Shown here in pieces: positions 1-9,020 of a DNA stretch of 64,000 nucleotides; position 1 is the first letter of the stretch; every line of letters begins with the position of its first letter. The position numbers were made by a program, and so were the translations under genes. The notes beneath the pieces were generated by a model. That model saw nothing but the letters and a program-made list of their open reading frames with translations, had not been told where the DNA came from and made no database searches. This DNA is from Thermomicrobium roseum DSM 5159 (lineage in GTDB: Bacteria; Chloroflexota; Chloroflexia; Thermomicrobiales; Thermomicrobiaceae): NCBI RefSeq assembly GCF_000021685.1, contig NC_011959.1:1906200-1970199 (forward strand), read 5' to 3'.

Positions 1-3000
1 GGCGAGCAGGCGATAGACCTCCTCCTCACCTGCTGTCGGGCGATCGTCCGCGCTATCGACGAAGCTCTGCAAGATCGCCAGCCGAGCCGGAGCGCGCGGC
101 GGGAACTGGCGCGGGTCGTCCATGCGCGGCTCCAAGAGTTCATCGACGAGCGCCCCGAGGCGCTCGATCATGCGCCGCACGTCGTCCACGAGATCGGCCG
201 CAGCGCCGCTCGCTTCCAAGCGGTCACGCCACTCCAGGAGCTGGCGCCGGGTATCGCGCAGGCGGTTGATGGCATCGTGTGCTTCCGAGACCTTGTCGCG
301 GATACGCACGAGCAGTTCGTACTGCCGGACGAGGTCCTCGCGGGTGACCGAGAGGCGCGGATCGGGCCGGATCTCGAGCGGTTGCGTCCAGTTCCGGTCG
401 CCCACGGTCAGGCGAACCTGGTAGGTACCGGGCACCACGCGCGGGCCGACCAGGTACCCCTCGTAGGGTTTGTCGCCGATGGCCCGACGGGCACCTTCGA
501 TGCGGAGGTCCCAAACGAAGCGGTGGAAGCCAGGAGTCTTGGCGAGGCGCGGGGGAAGGGATGGCTTCTTCTCGTCCGGCACATCGGGTAGTGGATCGAC
601 CGGCTTCTCGCTGGAAAAGCGCCGCAGCTCGCGGCCATCCGCATCCAGGATGCTCAGCGTCACCTCGGCTGGTTCTTCAGAGAGGTAGTAGGTGATGATC
701 GCGCCGTCCGGCGGATTCTGACCAGCGTCGAGCGGTCGCGCCTCCTTGACACCGGTCGGTTGTTCGGTGACCCAGGCCGCATAGACGATCGGTCCGGCCC
801 AGCGGTAGCTCACAGTGTTGGGTACTTCGCTGCCGTATCCGGGATAGGTCTTGAAGCGGATGGTCGGACGCGGAGCGAAGAGAGAGGCCGGTCCGTCCAG
901 ACGGGCCGGATCGAATTGGCGCAGCGGCGTCACGTCGTCCAGGATCCAGAAGCTCCGACCGTGCGTCGCGACGACCAGATCATCGTCCTTTACGACGAGA
1001 TCGTAGATGGGGCAGATCGGAAGGTTCCCCTGCCAGCGGTGCCAGTGCTGGCCGTCGTCGAGCGAGATCCAGAGCCCGGTCTCGGTACCGAGGTACAAGA
1101 GCCCCGGCTTGGCTGGATCGACGCGGAGCACGCGGCAGATCGTCTCCTCCGGAAGATCAGCGCGCAGCGAGTGCCAGGTCTTGCCGCCGTCGCGCGTGAC
1201 GAAGAGGTAGGGGGCTGGATCATCGAGTCGGTAGCGGTGAGCAGCCAGGTAGACCGTCTCCGGGTCGTGCGGCGAGACCTCGAGCGACGCGACTGTGGCC
1301 CACTCGGGAAGCTCCGGTGGGGTGACGTTCTCCCAGGTCACGCCGCCGTCACGAGAGACGTGCACGAGGCCATCATCGGTGCCAGCCCAGAAGACACCAG
1401 GCTGATGGGGCGATTCGACGAAGGCGAAGATCGTGCAGTAGACCTCGGCCCCGGTGTTGTCGCGCGTGATCGGTCCACCAGATGGCGCGAGTTTCTCCGG
1501 ATCGTTCCGCGTGAGGTCAGGGCTGATCACTTCCCAGGTGTAGCCGAGATCGCGCGAGCGGTGCACGACCTGCGAGCAGACGTAGAGCGTGTTGGGATCG
1601 TGCGGCGAGAAGAGGATCGGGAAGGTCCACTGGAAGCGGTAGCGGAGCGATTCCGCTCCCTCCGCCATGCTCGTCTCGTAGGGCCAGACCGTGATGTTGC
1701 GCTGCTCGCCGGTCCGCCGGTTGTAGCGGATCAACCTCCCATTCCCCTCGCCGCTCCCGATCGCTCCACCGATCACGATCGCGGGGTCGTCCGGCTTGAC
1801 CGCGATGTGCCCGCTCTCGCCGCCTCCCGGTTCTTCCCATTCGCAGGTGGTGATGGCTCCGTTGACTGAGCGGCTGGGCAAGGCGATCGCCGTATTGTCC
1901 TGCTGGGAACCATAGACCCAGTAGGGGAAGCGGTTGTCGACGGTCACGTGGTAGAGCTGGGCCGTCGGCTGGTTGAACTGGGTCGACCAGGTGCGACCGC
2001 CGTCGAAACTGACGCACGCGCCCCCGTCGTTACCGTTGATCATGCGCAGTGGATTCTTGGGATCGATCCAGTGATCATGGTGGTCACCGTGCGGTGTCGG
2101 AACCTCGCTGAAGGTCTTCCCACCGTCGATCGACTTCCAGAGTTTGAGATCGAGCACCCAGAGCGTGTCGGGATCGACCGGATCGGCGCAGAGATGATGG
2201 AAGTACCAGGCGCGCCAGCGGAGGTCACCCTTGTCGCTCACTCGCTCCCAGGTCTCGCCGTAGTCCTCGGAGCGGAAGAGCGCCCCATCCTCGGCCTCGA
2301 CGAGGGCCCAGAGCCGTCCCGGCTTGGCGGAGACAGCCAGTCCCACGCGCCCGATGATCCCCTTGGGGAGTCCAGGCTTGCGGGTCAGTTCTTCCCACGT
2401 CTCTCCACCGTCGGTGGAGCGGAAGATGCCGGAGCCGGGACCACCGCTCACCAGCTTCCAGGGCCAGCGGCGTGCCTGCCAGAGCGCTGCGTAGAGGATG
2501 CGTGGATTGTGCGGGTCCATGACCAGGTCGATGGCCCCAGTCTCGGCGTCCCGATACAGGACGCGCTCCCAGGTTCGCCCACCGTCGCGGCTGCGGAAGA
2601 CGCCGCGCTCCTCGTTGGGGCCGAACGCGTGGCCGAGCGCCGCCACGTAGACGAGGTCAGGATCGTGTGGATGGACGCGGATCTTGGCGATATGCCGGGT
2701 ATCGCGCAAGCCGACGTTGACCCAGGTGCGTCCGCCGTCGGTCGACTTGTAGACGCCGTCCCCGTGCGAGACATTGCCGCGGATGCAGGCTTCACCAGTC
2801 CCGACGTAGAGCACGTTCGGATCGGACGACGCGATCGCGATGGCACCGACCGCAGCCGTCTGGAAGAAGCCATCCGAGACGTTCCACCAGGTCGTCCCCC
2901 CGTCCTCGGTCTTCCAGACGCCTCCGGCACAGGCACCGAAATAAAAGACCATCGGGTCCTCGGGGTGCCCGGCCACCGCCACGACTCGCCCGCCCCGATG

Positions 3001-3060
3001 GGGGCCAATGCAGCGGAAGCGGAGCGCTTCGGTCAGGTGTCCGATCAAATCCCTGGACAT
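1..3060 (-). CDS. BNR/VPS10-type beta-propeller (sortilin/glycosyl-hydrolase-like) protein, C-terminus cut off
   Basis: The reading frame is open for 1020 codons from ATG at 3060 to the window edge with no stop, so the C-terminus is missing. GGGAGGAGGG precedes the ATG. The protein starts MSRDLIGHLTEALRFRCIGP and then repeats BNR/Asp-box-like units such as GGVWKTEDGGTTW and DPNVLYVGTGE, as expected for a seven- to ten-bladed WD40/YVTN/BNR propeller. After the propeller comes a segment reading GQNPPDGAIITYYL, then a beta-sandwich-like stretch (VPGTYQVRLTVGD) and a helical tail. This order is typical of large VPS10-domain or xyloglucanase-like proteins common in Chloroflexota and Bacteroidota. 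No signal peptide is visible, which is odd for an extracellular glycosidase. The substrate cannot be told; the catalytic role is unproven in this family. Confidence 0.85.
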   Translation of the reverse strand, partial: MSRDLIGHLTEALRFRCIGPHRGGRVVAVAGHPEDPMVFYFGACAGGVWKTEDGGTTWWNVSDGFFQTAAVGAIAIASSDPNVLYVGTGEACIRGNVSHGDGVYKSTDGGRTWVNVGLRDTRHIAKIRVHPHDPDLVYVAALGHAFGPNEERGVFRSRDGGRTWERVLYRDAETGAIDLVMDPHNPRILYAALWQARRWPWKLVSGGPGSGIFRSTDGGETWEELTRKPGLPKGIIGRVGLAVSAKPGRLWALVEAEDGALFRSEDYGETWERVSDKGDLRWRAWYFHHLCADPVDPDTLWVLDLKLWKSIDGGKTFSEVPTPHGDHHDHWIDPKNPLRMINGNDGGACVSFDGGRTWSTQFNQPTAQLYHVTVDNRFPYWVYGSQQDNTAIALPSRSVNGAITTCEWEEPGGGESGHIAVKPDDPAIVIGGAIGSGEGNGRLIRYNRRTGEQRNITVWPYETSMAEGAESLRYRFQWTFPILFSPHDPNTLYVCSQVVHRSRDLGYTWEVISPDLTRNDPEKLAPSGGPITRDNTGAEVYCTIFAFVESPHQPGVFWAGTDDGLVHVSRDGGVTWENVTPPELPEWATVASLEVSPHDPETVYLAAHRYRLDDPAPYLFVTRDGGKTWHSLRADLPEETICRVLRVDPAKPGLLYLGTETGLWISLDDGQHWHRWQGNLPICPIYDLVVKDDDLVVATHGRSFWILDDVTPLRQFDPARLDGPASLFAPRPTIRFKTYPGYGSEVPNTVSYRWAGPIVYAAWVTEQPTGVKEARPLDAGQNPPDGAIITYYLSEEPAEVTLSILDADGRELRRFSSEKPVDPLPDVPDEKKPSLPPRLAKTPGFHRFVWDLRIEGARRAIGDKPYEGYLVGPRVVPGTYQVRLTVGDRNWTQPLEIRPDPRLSVTREDLVRQYELLVRIRDKVSEAHDAINRLRDTRRQLLEWRDRLEASGAAADLVDDVRRMIERLGALVDELLEPRMDDPRQFPPRAPARLAILQSFVDSADDRPTAGEEEVYRLLA

Positions 3061-3324
3061 CGTTACTACCCTCCTCCCAGCCGTCAGCGCTGATGCCGCC
3101 TCCTCGCCTCCGGTTGCGGCACCGCTCACCAGTGTCGCATGAGTGCGCGCTGTAGAGAAGTCGTCGACCGGAGTCGCCGCCGAACCGCACTCGCCTGATC
3201 GCCAGGGAGCGGCGCGGCTCCGTCCCCGTCGGTTTCGGCGCCAGCGTGTCGCACGCGTGGTTGCTCGCGCACCGGTCCCTACTGGACGCACCCTGGCCTC
3301 TTGCGGAAAGAAACCGTAACGGCT

Positions 3325-4023
3325 ATGCACTCGCTACTCGAGTTCGAGGTGACGCGTGAGTCGTCGATGGGTGAACGCTCGCTTCCCGAGGGGCCATGGC
3401 GTGCTGGCTGGGCGCTCGACTGGCATACCGAGCCAGCAGAGCAAGGCGGCGTGCACCGTACCCCAGTCGCGGAGCGGCTCTACCAGTTGCAGTACCAGTC
3501 AGATGCCAGTTAGGTGGCGCCGTTGGTCGTAGCCCTGGCTGACTTTCTCGACACGAGGGTCGTCAGGCTGTGGTTGGCCGCGATCGTTCCTGTTCCCCCG
3601 TCCAACGAGGATCGTCCTCTCCAACCGGTGCGTGAGCTGGCGCGTGCACTCGCCGAGCGGACGGGGCTGCCTCTCGCCGAGCGGTATCTGGTAAAGCAGC
3701 GGCCGACGCCGATGCTGAAGAGCATCGACTCGCTGGCCGAGCGGGAACAGGAACTCGCTGGGGTTTTTACGGTGACCGATCCGGAGCGCTACCGCGGCCA
3801 GTGGGTGCTGCTGTTCGACGACATCTGCCAGACGGGCACCACACTTGCGGCGGCCACGCGGGTACTCCGCGAAGAGGGTGGTGTGGCTGGGGTGTATGTG
3901 CTGGTGGTGACGCTGACACGCACCTATCCGGAAGGCGCGGGCGGTGCGTGGAGAACACGCTTTCGTTCGCCGGACAGGGACGATGTGGAGGGGGACCCGT
4001 GGGGCGACCAAATACCTTTCTGA
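3325..4023 (+). pseudogene. ComF-like phosphoribosyltransferase gene with an in-frame TAG
   Basis: Two open stretches in the same frame (from ATG 3325, or TTG 3301, to 3510, and 3514 to 4023) are separated only by TAG at 3511-3513. The first part reads GWALDWHTEPA and LYQLQYQSDAS, the second VAPLVVALADFL, AAIVPVPPSNED and the PRPP-binding loop VLLFDDICQTGTTLAAA. Together they match one ComF-family phosphoribosyltransferase of about 230 residues (GxALDxHT, LLYxLKYRGD, IVPVPPS and DDxxxTGxT motifs in that order). The stop replaces a single residue without an indel. GTG at 3514 has no Shine-Dalgarno sequence, so independent expression of the second half is unlikely. It overlaps the start of a truncated dprA-like gene. 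A nonsense mutation in a decaying gene is the simplest reading; readthrough or a sequencing error are alternatives. Confidence 0.7.
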
Positions 4024-4312
4024 GATACGTACTCGTGCGGCAGACAGGGGCGTTGCGGCGAGCGGGGTAACCGACTGGATCGAACTCGTTCCCGAAGACC
4101 CGCGGTACCCGCTCCAGCTCCGCGAAGGGGCGAAGGACGTCCGGCCACCGACGCTCTTCTGCCGGGGCAACCTCGAGCTTCTGGCGTCGGATCGACTGGT
4201 CGCCATCGTCGGGTCGCGCCGTGCTCGAGCGGGCATGAGGGCACGGCTTCAGAAGTTCTCGCTCATACGCCTTCAAGCGCGTCGTTCTCCTGAGCCAATG
4301 AACGGCCAATGA
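3983..4312 (+). pseudogene. Truncated DprA-like gene remnant
   Basis: From ATG 3983 the frame encodes about 110 residues that include DWIELVPEDPRYPLQLRE, PPTLFCRGNLELL and VAIVGSRRARAG. This is the order seen at the start of the DprA/Smf Rossmann fold (YPxxL, PPxLFxxGN, xAIVGSR). The family then needs a further 150 or more residues (SGxAxGID and so on), but here the frame turns into unrelated sequence after the GSR motif and stops. The gene is therefore 3'-truncated. It overlaps the 3' end of the ComF-like gene by about 40 nt, as in a coupled operon. ComF and DprA relatives act on incoming DNA or in nucleotide-linked pathways, but neither half of this pair looks functional here. Confidence 0.6.
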
Positions 4313-4837
4313 ACGCGAGAGCCACCGTATACTGACTGACCCTAAAACGACGTGCTCGTTCTCGGATACAGCAGCTCGAGATTCGGCGCGGACAGGGATA
4401 ACTCGTTCGTTATCATGGATGCGCGGGTGTCGTGCTCCCCCATACAGCGTTCTTCATCGCTCGCACTGTGCTCCCTCGTCCGAGCCGCCGACGTCGGAGC
4501 GAGGCGCTCACCCAGGTTCGCGCGTGCAGTCGGTTCAGGTTGTCGCTTTGTGCTCCGATCAGCCTGCTTCCGTTGGGCTACATGTCGTGGACCATCCTCC
4601 GTGCGATCTCCCTGACTGCTCGTCCCGCGCGCTCCTCCCAGAGGCAGGCACACGACGGGGTCGTTTGGCTCGAACGGTGTCCGCTGTGAGTCCAGGAAAC
4701 GGTGCCGGCCGGGACGCGGTCGGCAGCAGGTGTTCCGACCCGGAGGGCTCCAGCCCCGGAACGGGTCGGTGCTTGGTGCCTCAGGTGGGACCAGTGCGCG
4801 CTCGTCGCCACCTGGCTCGCCGGCGCCCGTCGTTCGC
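4313..4837 (+). other. Stretch without a recognisable gene
   Basis: No reading frame in this 525-base stretch resembles a protein family or has a convincing ribosome binding site. It lies between the truncated dprA-like remnant and the 3' end of the PIG-L gene and may hold decayed sequence belonging to the remnant. Confidence 0.5.
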
Positions 4838-5593
4838 TCACCGCCGGAAGGGGAAGGGCTCGCGGACGCGGATGCGGTGAAACTCCTCCGCATAGTGCAT
4901 GCCGTGGCGCACGCCGCGCTCCATGGCGGCCTGGCGCAGCCAGCGCTCGACGAGGGCCAGCCGGTCTCCGAACTGGCTGCGATGCGCACGGAGCGCGGCG
5001 AGCTTGCGCTCGAGCGTCGTCGTGATGTCGACCGCATGGTTCAAGACCGGTGCGTTGATCACCCAGATCTCCTGGACGTGGTGCGGAGCGAGCCCCTCGC
5101 GCAGGAGTTCGGGAAAGTCCCAGGCGTTCCCTGCTGCCGGGTAGGCAGCTGCCAAGGCGGCTTGTCCGACCGCCAGATGATCGGGGTGATAGCGCCCGAC
5201 CTGGTAGGCGGGAGACCAGTTGCGCTCCGGTGAGGGAATGACCAGCACCTGTGGCCGGTAACGGCGGATCAGGCGCACCAGATCCCGGCGGAGTTCCAGG
5301 GTCGGCTCCAGCTGGCCATCCGGATAGTCGAGGAAGTCGACGCTCGCCAACCCGAGGATCCTGGCTGCCTCGCGCTGTTCCGCCTTGCGCTGCTCGCTGA
5401 TGCGCTGGCGGGCTTCTGGGCTCACGTCGGTCGCGTCGTCCGGCCCGCCCGCTCCACCATCGGTCACCACGACGAGCCGGACGATCCAGCCTTCTTCCAC
5501 CCAGCGCGCGACTGTTCCACCACAGCCGATCTCCATGTCGTCCGGATGAGCCACGATCACCAGCGCGTGCCGTTCGTCCCGCTCCGTGGTCAT
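4838..5593 (-). CDS. PIG-L family deacetylase (LmbE-like, MshB/BshB-type)
   Basis: Zinc-dependent N-acetylglucosaminyl deacetylase fold of about 251 residues. The family signature HPDD is present near the N-terminus (VIVAHPDDMEIGCGGT), followed by VVVTDGGAGG, SEQRKAEQREAARILG, the DYPDG segment, and the second metal histidine in RYHPDHLAVGQ. I place the start at ATG 5593, which has GGAAGGAGA upstream; the frame extends further upstream but that part is low-complexity. Members of this family deacetylate GlcNAc-linked substrates in mycothiol, bacillithiol or antibiotic pathways. A bacillithiol- or mycothiol-type role would fit the thiol chemistry, but no partner gene is adjacent, so the substrate is unknown. 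The gene stands alone on the minus strand. Confidence 0.9.
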   Translation of the reverse strand: MTTERDERHALVIVAHPDDMEIGCGGTVARWVEEGWIVRLVVVTDGGAGGPDDATDVSPEARQRISEQRKAEQREAARILGLASVDFLDYPDGQLEPTLELRRDLVRLIRRYRPQVLVIPSPERNWSPAYQVGRYHPDHLAVGQAALAAAYPAAGNAWDFPELLREGLAPHHVQEIWVINAPVLNHAVDITTTLERKLAALRAHRSQFGDRLALVERWLRQAAMERGVRHGMHYAEEFHRIRVREPFPFRR

Positions 5594-5913
5594 CGTCCTT
5601 GTCTCCTTCCGCCATCCTTCACTCGGTCCGTTCGCCGACCTCGACGATCCAGCAGGACGCTCGCCCGACTCTCCGGCACCCGATCTCACCTCGTGCTCGC
5701 GGTGCAGAGAACGACCGAGAGCGAGCCGATCGTCCAGCGATCCACTGGCAACGGTACTGCAGACGAACGCGCTAGCGGTATCCGACTCACACTCGATCCG
5801 GTGCTTTGGCGGATTCCTGAAAGCACGATGGGGGAACGTCGCGACAGAGCGTGCTGGGGCGGCGAGACAGACGTACCGCTGAACCGCAGTGCGGCACGAG
5901 CGGCGGTGCCGAA
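5594..5913 (+). other. Intergenic stretch, nothing recognised
   Basis: About 320 bases between the PIG-L start and the TatA-like remnant. It should contain the PIG-L promoter on the minus strand, but I could not identify a convincing -35/-10 pair. Confidence 0.4.
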
Positions 5914-6168
5914 ATGATCGACGGTTTGCGGCAACCCTGGCGGTTGCGCAGCAGTTTGCTCATCGTCCTGATCGACTTTGGACCTGGGAAGCTTTCTGAG
6001 CTGGGATCGGCGATCGGACGGAGTATCCGCGAGTTCCGTCGGAATGTGCGGGACGAGACGTCGGGTCAGCGAGCCGCTGAGAGAGCGCGCACTCCCGAGA
6101 CGGCGTTCTTGCGTTGGACACTGGCTCGCCTCCGACGTGTTCCGGGGTTCCGAGTTCCCGGTTACTGA
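5914..6168 (+). pseudogene. Degenerate TatA/MttA-like gene
   Basis: From ATG 5914 the frame encodes 84 residues containing LIVLIDFGPGKL followed by SELGSAIGRSIREFRRN, which is the hinge and amphipathic helix of TatA/TatE twin-arginine translocase subunits (FGPxKLPELGxxxGxxIxEF). In intact TatA the preceding 15 residues form an uninterrupted membrane helix. Here that helix reads PWRLRSSLLIVLID, with two arginines, two serines and an aspartate, so it would insert poorly. The proline of KLPEL is also replaced by serine. No strong ribosome binding site precedes the ATG. I read it as a decayed tatA copy; a diverged but functional small protein cannot be excluded. Confidence 0.5.
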
Positions 6169-6551
6169 GCTGCCCAATGTAGGGCGGGAACCGGGCACCG
6201 CGCGAACCTGCTCATCGGCTGGTCGACCGCCTCGTGTCAACTGGCTCCTCCGCGCTATCCTTGGTGCGCGGGCTATGGAGCGAGTTCGCCGTACCTAGGA
6301 CAGTCAGAGCTCTCATCGGGCAGCTCCGGAGAGTCGTTTCGCCAGGTCGCTGACCCCTCGCTCGACCGGTCTTCGGTGCGCCGAGCGCTCCCTAGAGCCA
6401 ACGAGAACGGCGATGCTTGGCAGGACAAGTCTCCCGTTCGAGCGACGCCGAGGAGACGACAGGGTGTCGACGGGCCCCCTTTCGCCCTCGGCTTTACTTG
6501 CCGACATGGAGAGTGGGCGAATCGCGCCGTGCCGGAAAGGAACGGGGAGCC
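6169..6551 (+). other. Intergenic stretch upstream of the protease gene
   Basis: About 380 bases with no supported gene. It must carry the protease promoter, but I see no clear consensus element. The end (about 6533-6550) provides the GGAAAGGAACGGGGAG ribosome binding region of the protease. Confidence 0.4.
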
Positions 6552-8246
6552 ATGCCGCGCTGGGTCGTAGCGCTCCTGGTCGCACTCATCGGGGCGAGCC
6601 TGAACGGCGTCCTCGTCCCGACCAGTGCAGCGAATGATCCGGAGGCGCTGGTCCGCCCACCAGCTGGCTTCGCTGCTGCCCAGTCAGCTCTGCTCGCTCA
6701 GGCTGCCGAACGCGCCCGCTACCAGCGCATCTTCCCGCCGGATGACCGGGTTCGCGTCACGCCGACTACGAGCTTCCCGGCCTCAGCGATCGTCCTCCTC
6801 GTCGGTGAAACGGCTGACCGGAGGCTGTTTTCCTGCTCCGGGACGCTGATCGGACCGGCAGTTGTCCTCACGGCCGCGCATTGCCTCTACCTCGCCGAAA
6901 CGGGTGGGTGGGTCGCCCGCCTCGCTGTCGTCCCCGGAGCCGATCGCCAGAGAGGGCAACTGGTGACCCCGTTCGGAACCGCGTCCGCGATCGACGCATC
7001 GGTGCCGCGCGGATGGGTGGAGGGCGGGACGAGCCCGGACAAGACGTACGACTTCGGAGTCGTCCTGCTCGATCGGCCGCTGGGCCTGCAGGCTGGGAGC
7101 TTGCCGCTCGCTGTCGTAGCCGATAGCGAGTTGGAGAACCGCTCCTGGCCGGTGACGACAGCTGGCTACCCGAGCGACAAGCCGTTCGGCACGCTTTGGT
7201 TCGCGCCAGTCGGGCGGCTCCTCGTGCAAGGTGACGACTTTTTCCTGACCGACGCGGATTGGATCGAGGGAGTGAGCGGTGGCCCGCTCTTGCGCGAGGA
7301 CACCCAGAGCGTCTTCGGGATCGCTGTGGCTGAATCGTTCGTGGCCAATATCGCTCGCCGGGTGACACCAGATGTCGTGCGCTTCGTCGAGCGCTTTTGT
7401 GCCGACGCTGGTTGTCAGCTCGGGGCATCGCGGCCCCCGGCGCCGCCGGGTGAATCAGGACCGCGCCCAGCTCCACCATCGCCCGGCGTCGGGATGCGCT
7501 TCGTCGCGGTGGAACCGGCACGCTACGCGACGGTCCTTCCTGGCAGGGTGCGCGTGAGTGTCCAGGTCGAGTCGGAACGGCCGCTGCGCGAGTTGGCCGT
7601 CCGCGTGGCGTCCTACGAGGCGCGCAGTGACCAGCCGACCGTGTCGCTGGATGCCTGGCTGGATCCGGGGAACTACACCATCGAGGCGGTCGCCCGCGAT
7701 ACCAGCGGACGCGAACTGCGCACGATATGGGATATCGTGGTGAGCTGGGATCTCGGCGATACGCTGTGGTTCGACAGCCAGGGGCGCCCCAAGGCCGAAG
7801 CAGTCAACGCGACCGTGCGCGCGTTGGTCGAGGCCTTCCGCTGGCACCTTTACGGGACGAGTTGGGACGGACGTGACCATCGTGGCGCGATGCCGACCCA
7901 TGCCCAGGCGGTCCGCCCGCCCGAACCGGTGCCGGTCCTGGTGAACGCCGACGGCTTCGACCGGGAGGTCACCGTGACCACGCTCCGTGCGCTGGTGGAA
8001 GCCTTCCGTTGGCACCTCTACGGTATCTCGTGGGACGGCGCACCGCACCCGGAAGTGCCGACACACGCCCAGCGGCTCCTCCCGCCGGAGCCGGTTGACA
8101 CCTGGTTCACCCCTGAGGGGCAACCGATCCCGGAAGCGATCACCGGCACATTGCGTGCGCTCCAGGAGGCCTTCCGTTGGCACCTCTACGGTGCCACCTG
8201 GGATGGGACGCCGCGCGTCGATATGCCGACCCATGCCTGGGGATGA
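6552..8246 (+). CDS. Secreted trypsin-like serine protease with three C-terminal tandem repeats
   Basis: 564 residues from ATG 6552, chosen because a signal peptide (MPRWVVALLVALIGASLNGV, cleavage near PTSA) follows directly. The chymotrypsin-fold domain has all three catalytic residues: His110 in VVLTAAHC, Asp167 in KTYDFGVVLLD and Ser242 in EGVSGGPLL. A Pro-rich linker and a beta-sandwich-like domain (GNYTIEAVARDTSGREL) follow. The last 165 residues hold three copies of a repeat about 56 residues apart, each containing LRALVEAFRWHLYG or a close variant, then SWDG and MPTHAQ. I do not recognise this repeat. It may anchor the enzyme to the envelope or bind substrate. The gene is convergent with the SDR gene, with only 8 bases between them. 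Confidence 0.9.
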   Translation: MPRWVVALLVALIGASLNGVLVPTSAANDPEALVRPPAGFAAAQSALLAQAAERARYQRIFPPDDRVRVTPTTSFPASAIVLLVGETADRRLFSCSGTLIGPAVVLTAAHCLYLAETGGWVARLAVVPGADRQRGQLVTPFGTASAIDASVPRGWVEGGTSPDKTYDFGVVLLDRPLGLQAGSLPLAVVADSELENRSWPVTTAGYPSDKPFGTLWFAPVGRLLVQGDDFFLTDADWIEGVSGGPLLREDTQSVFGIAVAESFVANIARRVTPDVVRFVERFCADAGCQLGASRPPAPPGESGPRPAPPSPGVGMRFVAVEPARYATVLPGRVRVSVQVESERPLRELAVRVASYEARSDQPTVSLDAWLDPGNYTIEAVARDTSGRELRTIWDIVVSWDLGDTLWFDSQGRPKAEAVNATVRALVEAFRWHLYGTSWDGRDHRGAMPTHAQAVRPPEPVPVLVNADGFDREVTVTTLRALVEAFRWHLYGISWDGAPHPEVPTHAQRLLPPEPVDTWFTPEGQPIPEAITGTLRALQEAFRWHLYGATWDGTPRVDMPTHAWG

Positions 8247-8254
8247 TGCCGCGC

Positions 8255-8965
8255 TCATTGCCCCCCGGCCAGCGGGATGACCGCACCATTCAGGGCAGCT
8301 CCTTCCTGTGAGCAGAGATACCAGAGCAACGCTGCCACCTGTTCCGGCTTGACCCACTTGGTGAAGTCGGCGGTGGGCATGGCGGCGCGGTTGGCGGGCG
8401 TGTCGATCGTCGCCGGGGCGATGCAGTTCGCCGTGACGCCGGTGCCGCGGCACTCGCGCGCGATCGCCAGCGTCAACGTCACGACAGCCTGCTTGACCGC
8501 TGCATAGGCGACGGCACCGGGACCAGGATCGAGCGCGGCTCGGGCACCGACGGTGACGATCCGCCCGGAACCCTGTGCGAGGAGGTGCGGGAGCGCCGCC
8601 CGCAGCACGGAGACGGTCGGCCACAGATTGAGCGCCAGCAGCTCCTGCCAGACCTCCTGCCCCGTCTCGGCGAGACGACCGGGCCGGAAGCCACCGGCCA
8701 GGCACAGCACCCAGTCCAGACGACCGAACCGTTCGAGCGCAGCAGCCACCGCCCGTTCGCCTCCCTCGGGATCGGCGAGGTCGACGGCGAGCCCGTCGAC
8801 GAGGCCGGCCAGCGAGCCGAGCGACTCTTGGAGTTGCTCCCAGTGTGCGCTCGTGCGATAGGGCACGAGGAGACGCGCACCTCGCTCGGCGAAGAAACGG
8901 ACCACCACCGATCCGACTTGCCCAGTCCCCCCGCTTACCAGCGCGACCGGAACCTCGCCCGTCAT
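8255..8965 (-). CDS. Short-chain dehydrogenase/reductase
   Basis: 236-residue classical SDR. The NAD(P)-binding glycine motif is VSGGTGQVGS at the N-terminus. The CLAGG (NAG-equivalent) stretch and the YAAVK active-site Tyr/Lys follow, then the usual NCIAPATIDTP segment and a C-terminal NGAVIPLAGGQ. It probably reduces or oxidises a small carbonyl or alcohol with NAD(P); the substrate cannot be read from sequence. GAGAGGAGA precedes the ATG at 8965. The upstream neighbour on the same strand is the GGDEF-EAL gene, 55 bases away, but a functional link is doubtful. Confidence 0.9.
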   Translation of the reverse strand: MTGEVPVALVSGGTGQVGSVVVRFFAERGARLLVPYRTSAHWEQLQESLGSLAGLVDGLAVDLADPEGGERAVAAALERFGRLDWVLCLAGGFRPGRLAETGQEVWQELLALNLWPTVSVLRAALPHLLAQGSGRIVTVGARAALDPGPGAVAYAAVKQAVVTLTLAIARECRGTGVTANCIAPATIDTPANRAAMPTADFTKWVKPEQVAALLWYLCSQEGAALNGAVIPLAGGQ

Positions 8966-9020
8966 CTGGTTCTCCTCTCGTCCGCTCGAGCACAGCTCGA
9001 GGCTGAGTGTACGGAGGAGG

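Noticed and set aside
760..3093. Long plus-strand open frames (760-1869 and 1948-3093)
   Set aside because: They are antisense shadows of the BNR/VPS10 gene; their translations are Arg/Asp/Val-rich without family patterns, while the minus strand shows clear repeats.
3511..3513. TAG in the ComF-like gene as pyrrolysine codon
   Set aside because: Pyrrolysine is not known at this site in the family, and the neighbouring dprA-like gene is truncated as well; decay is simpler.
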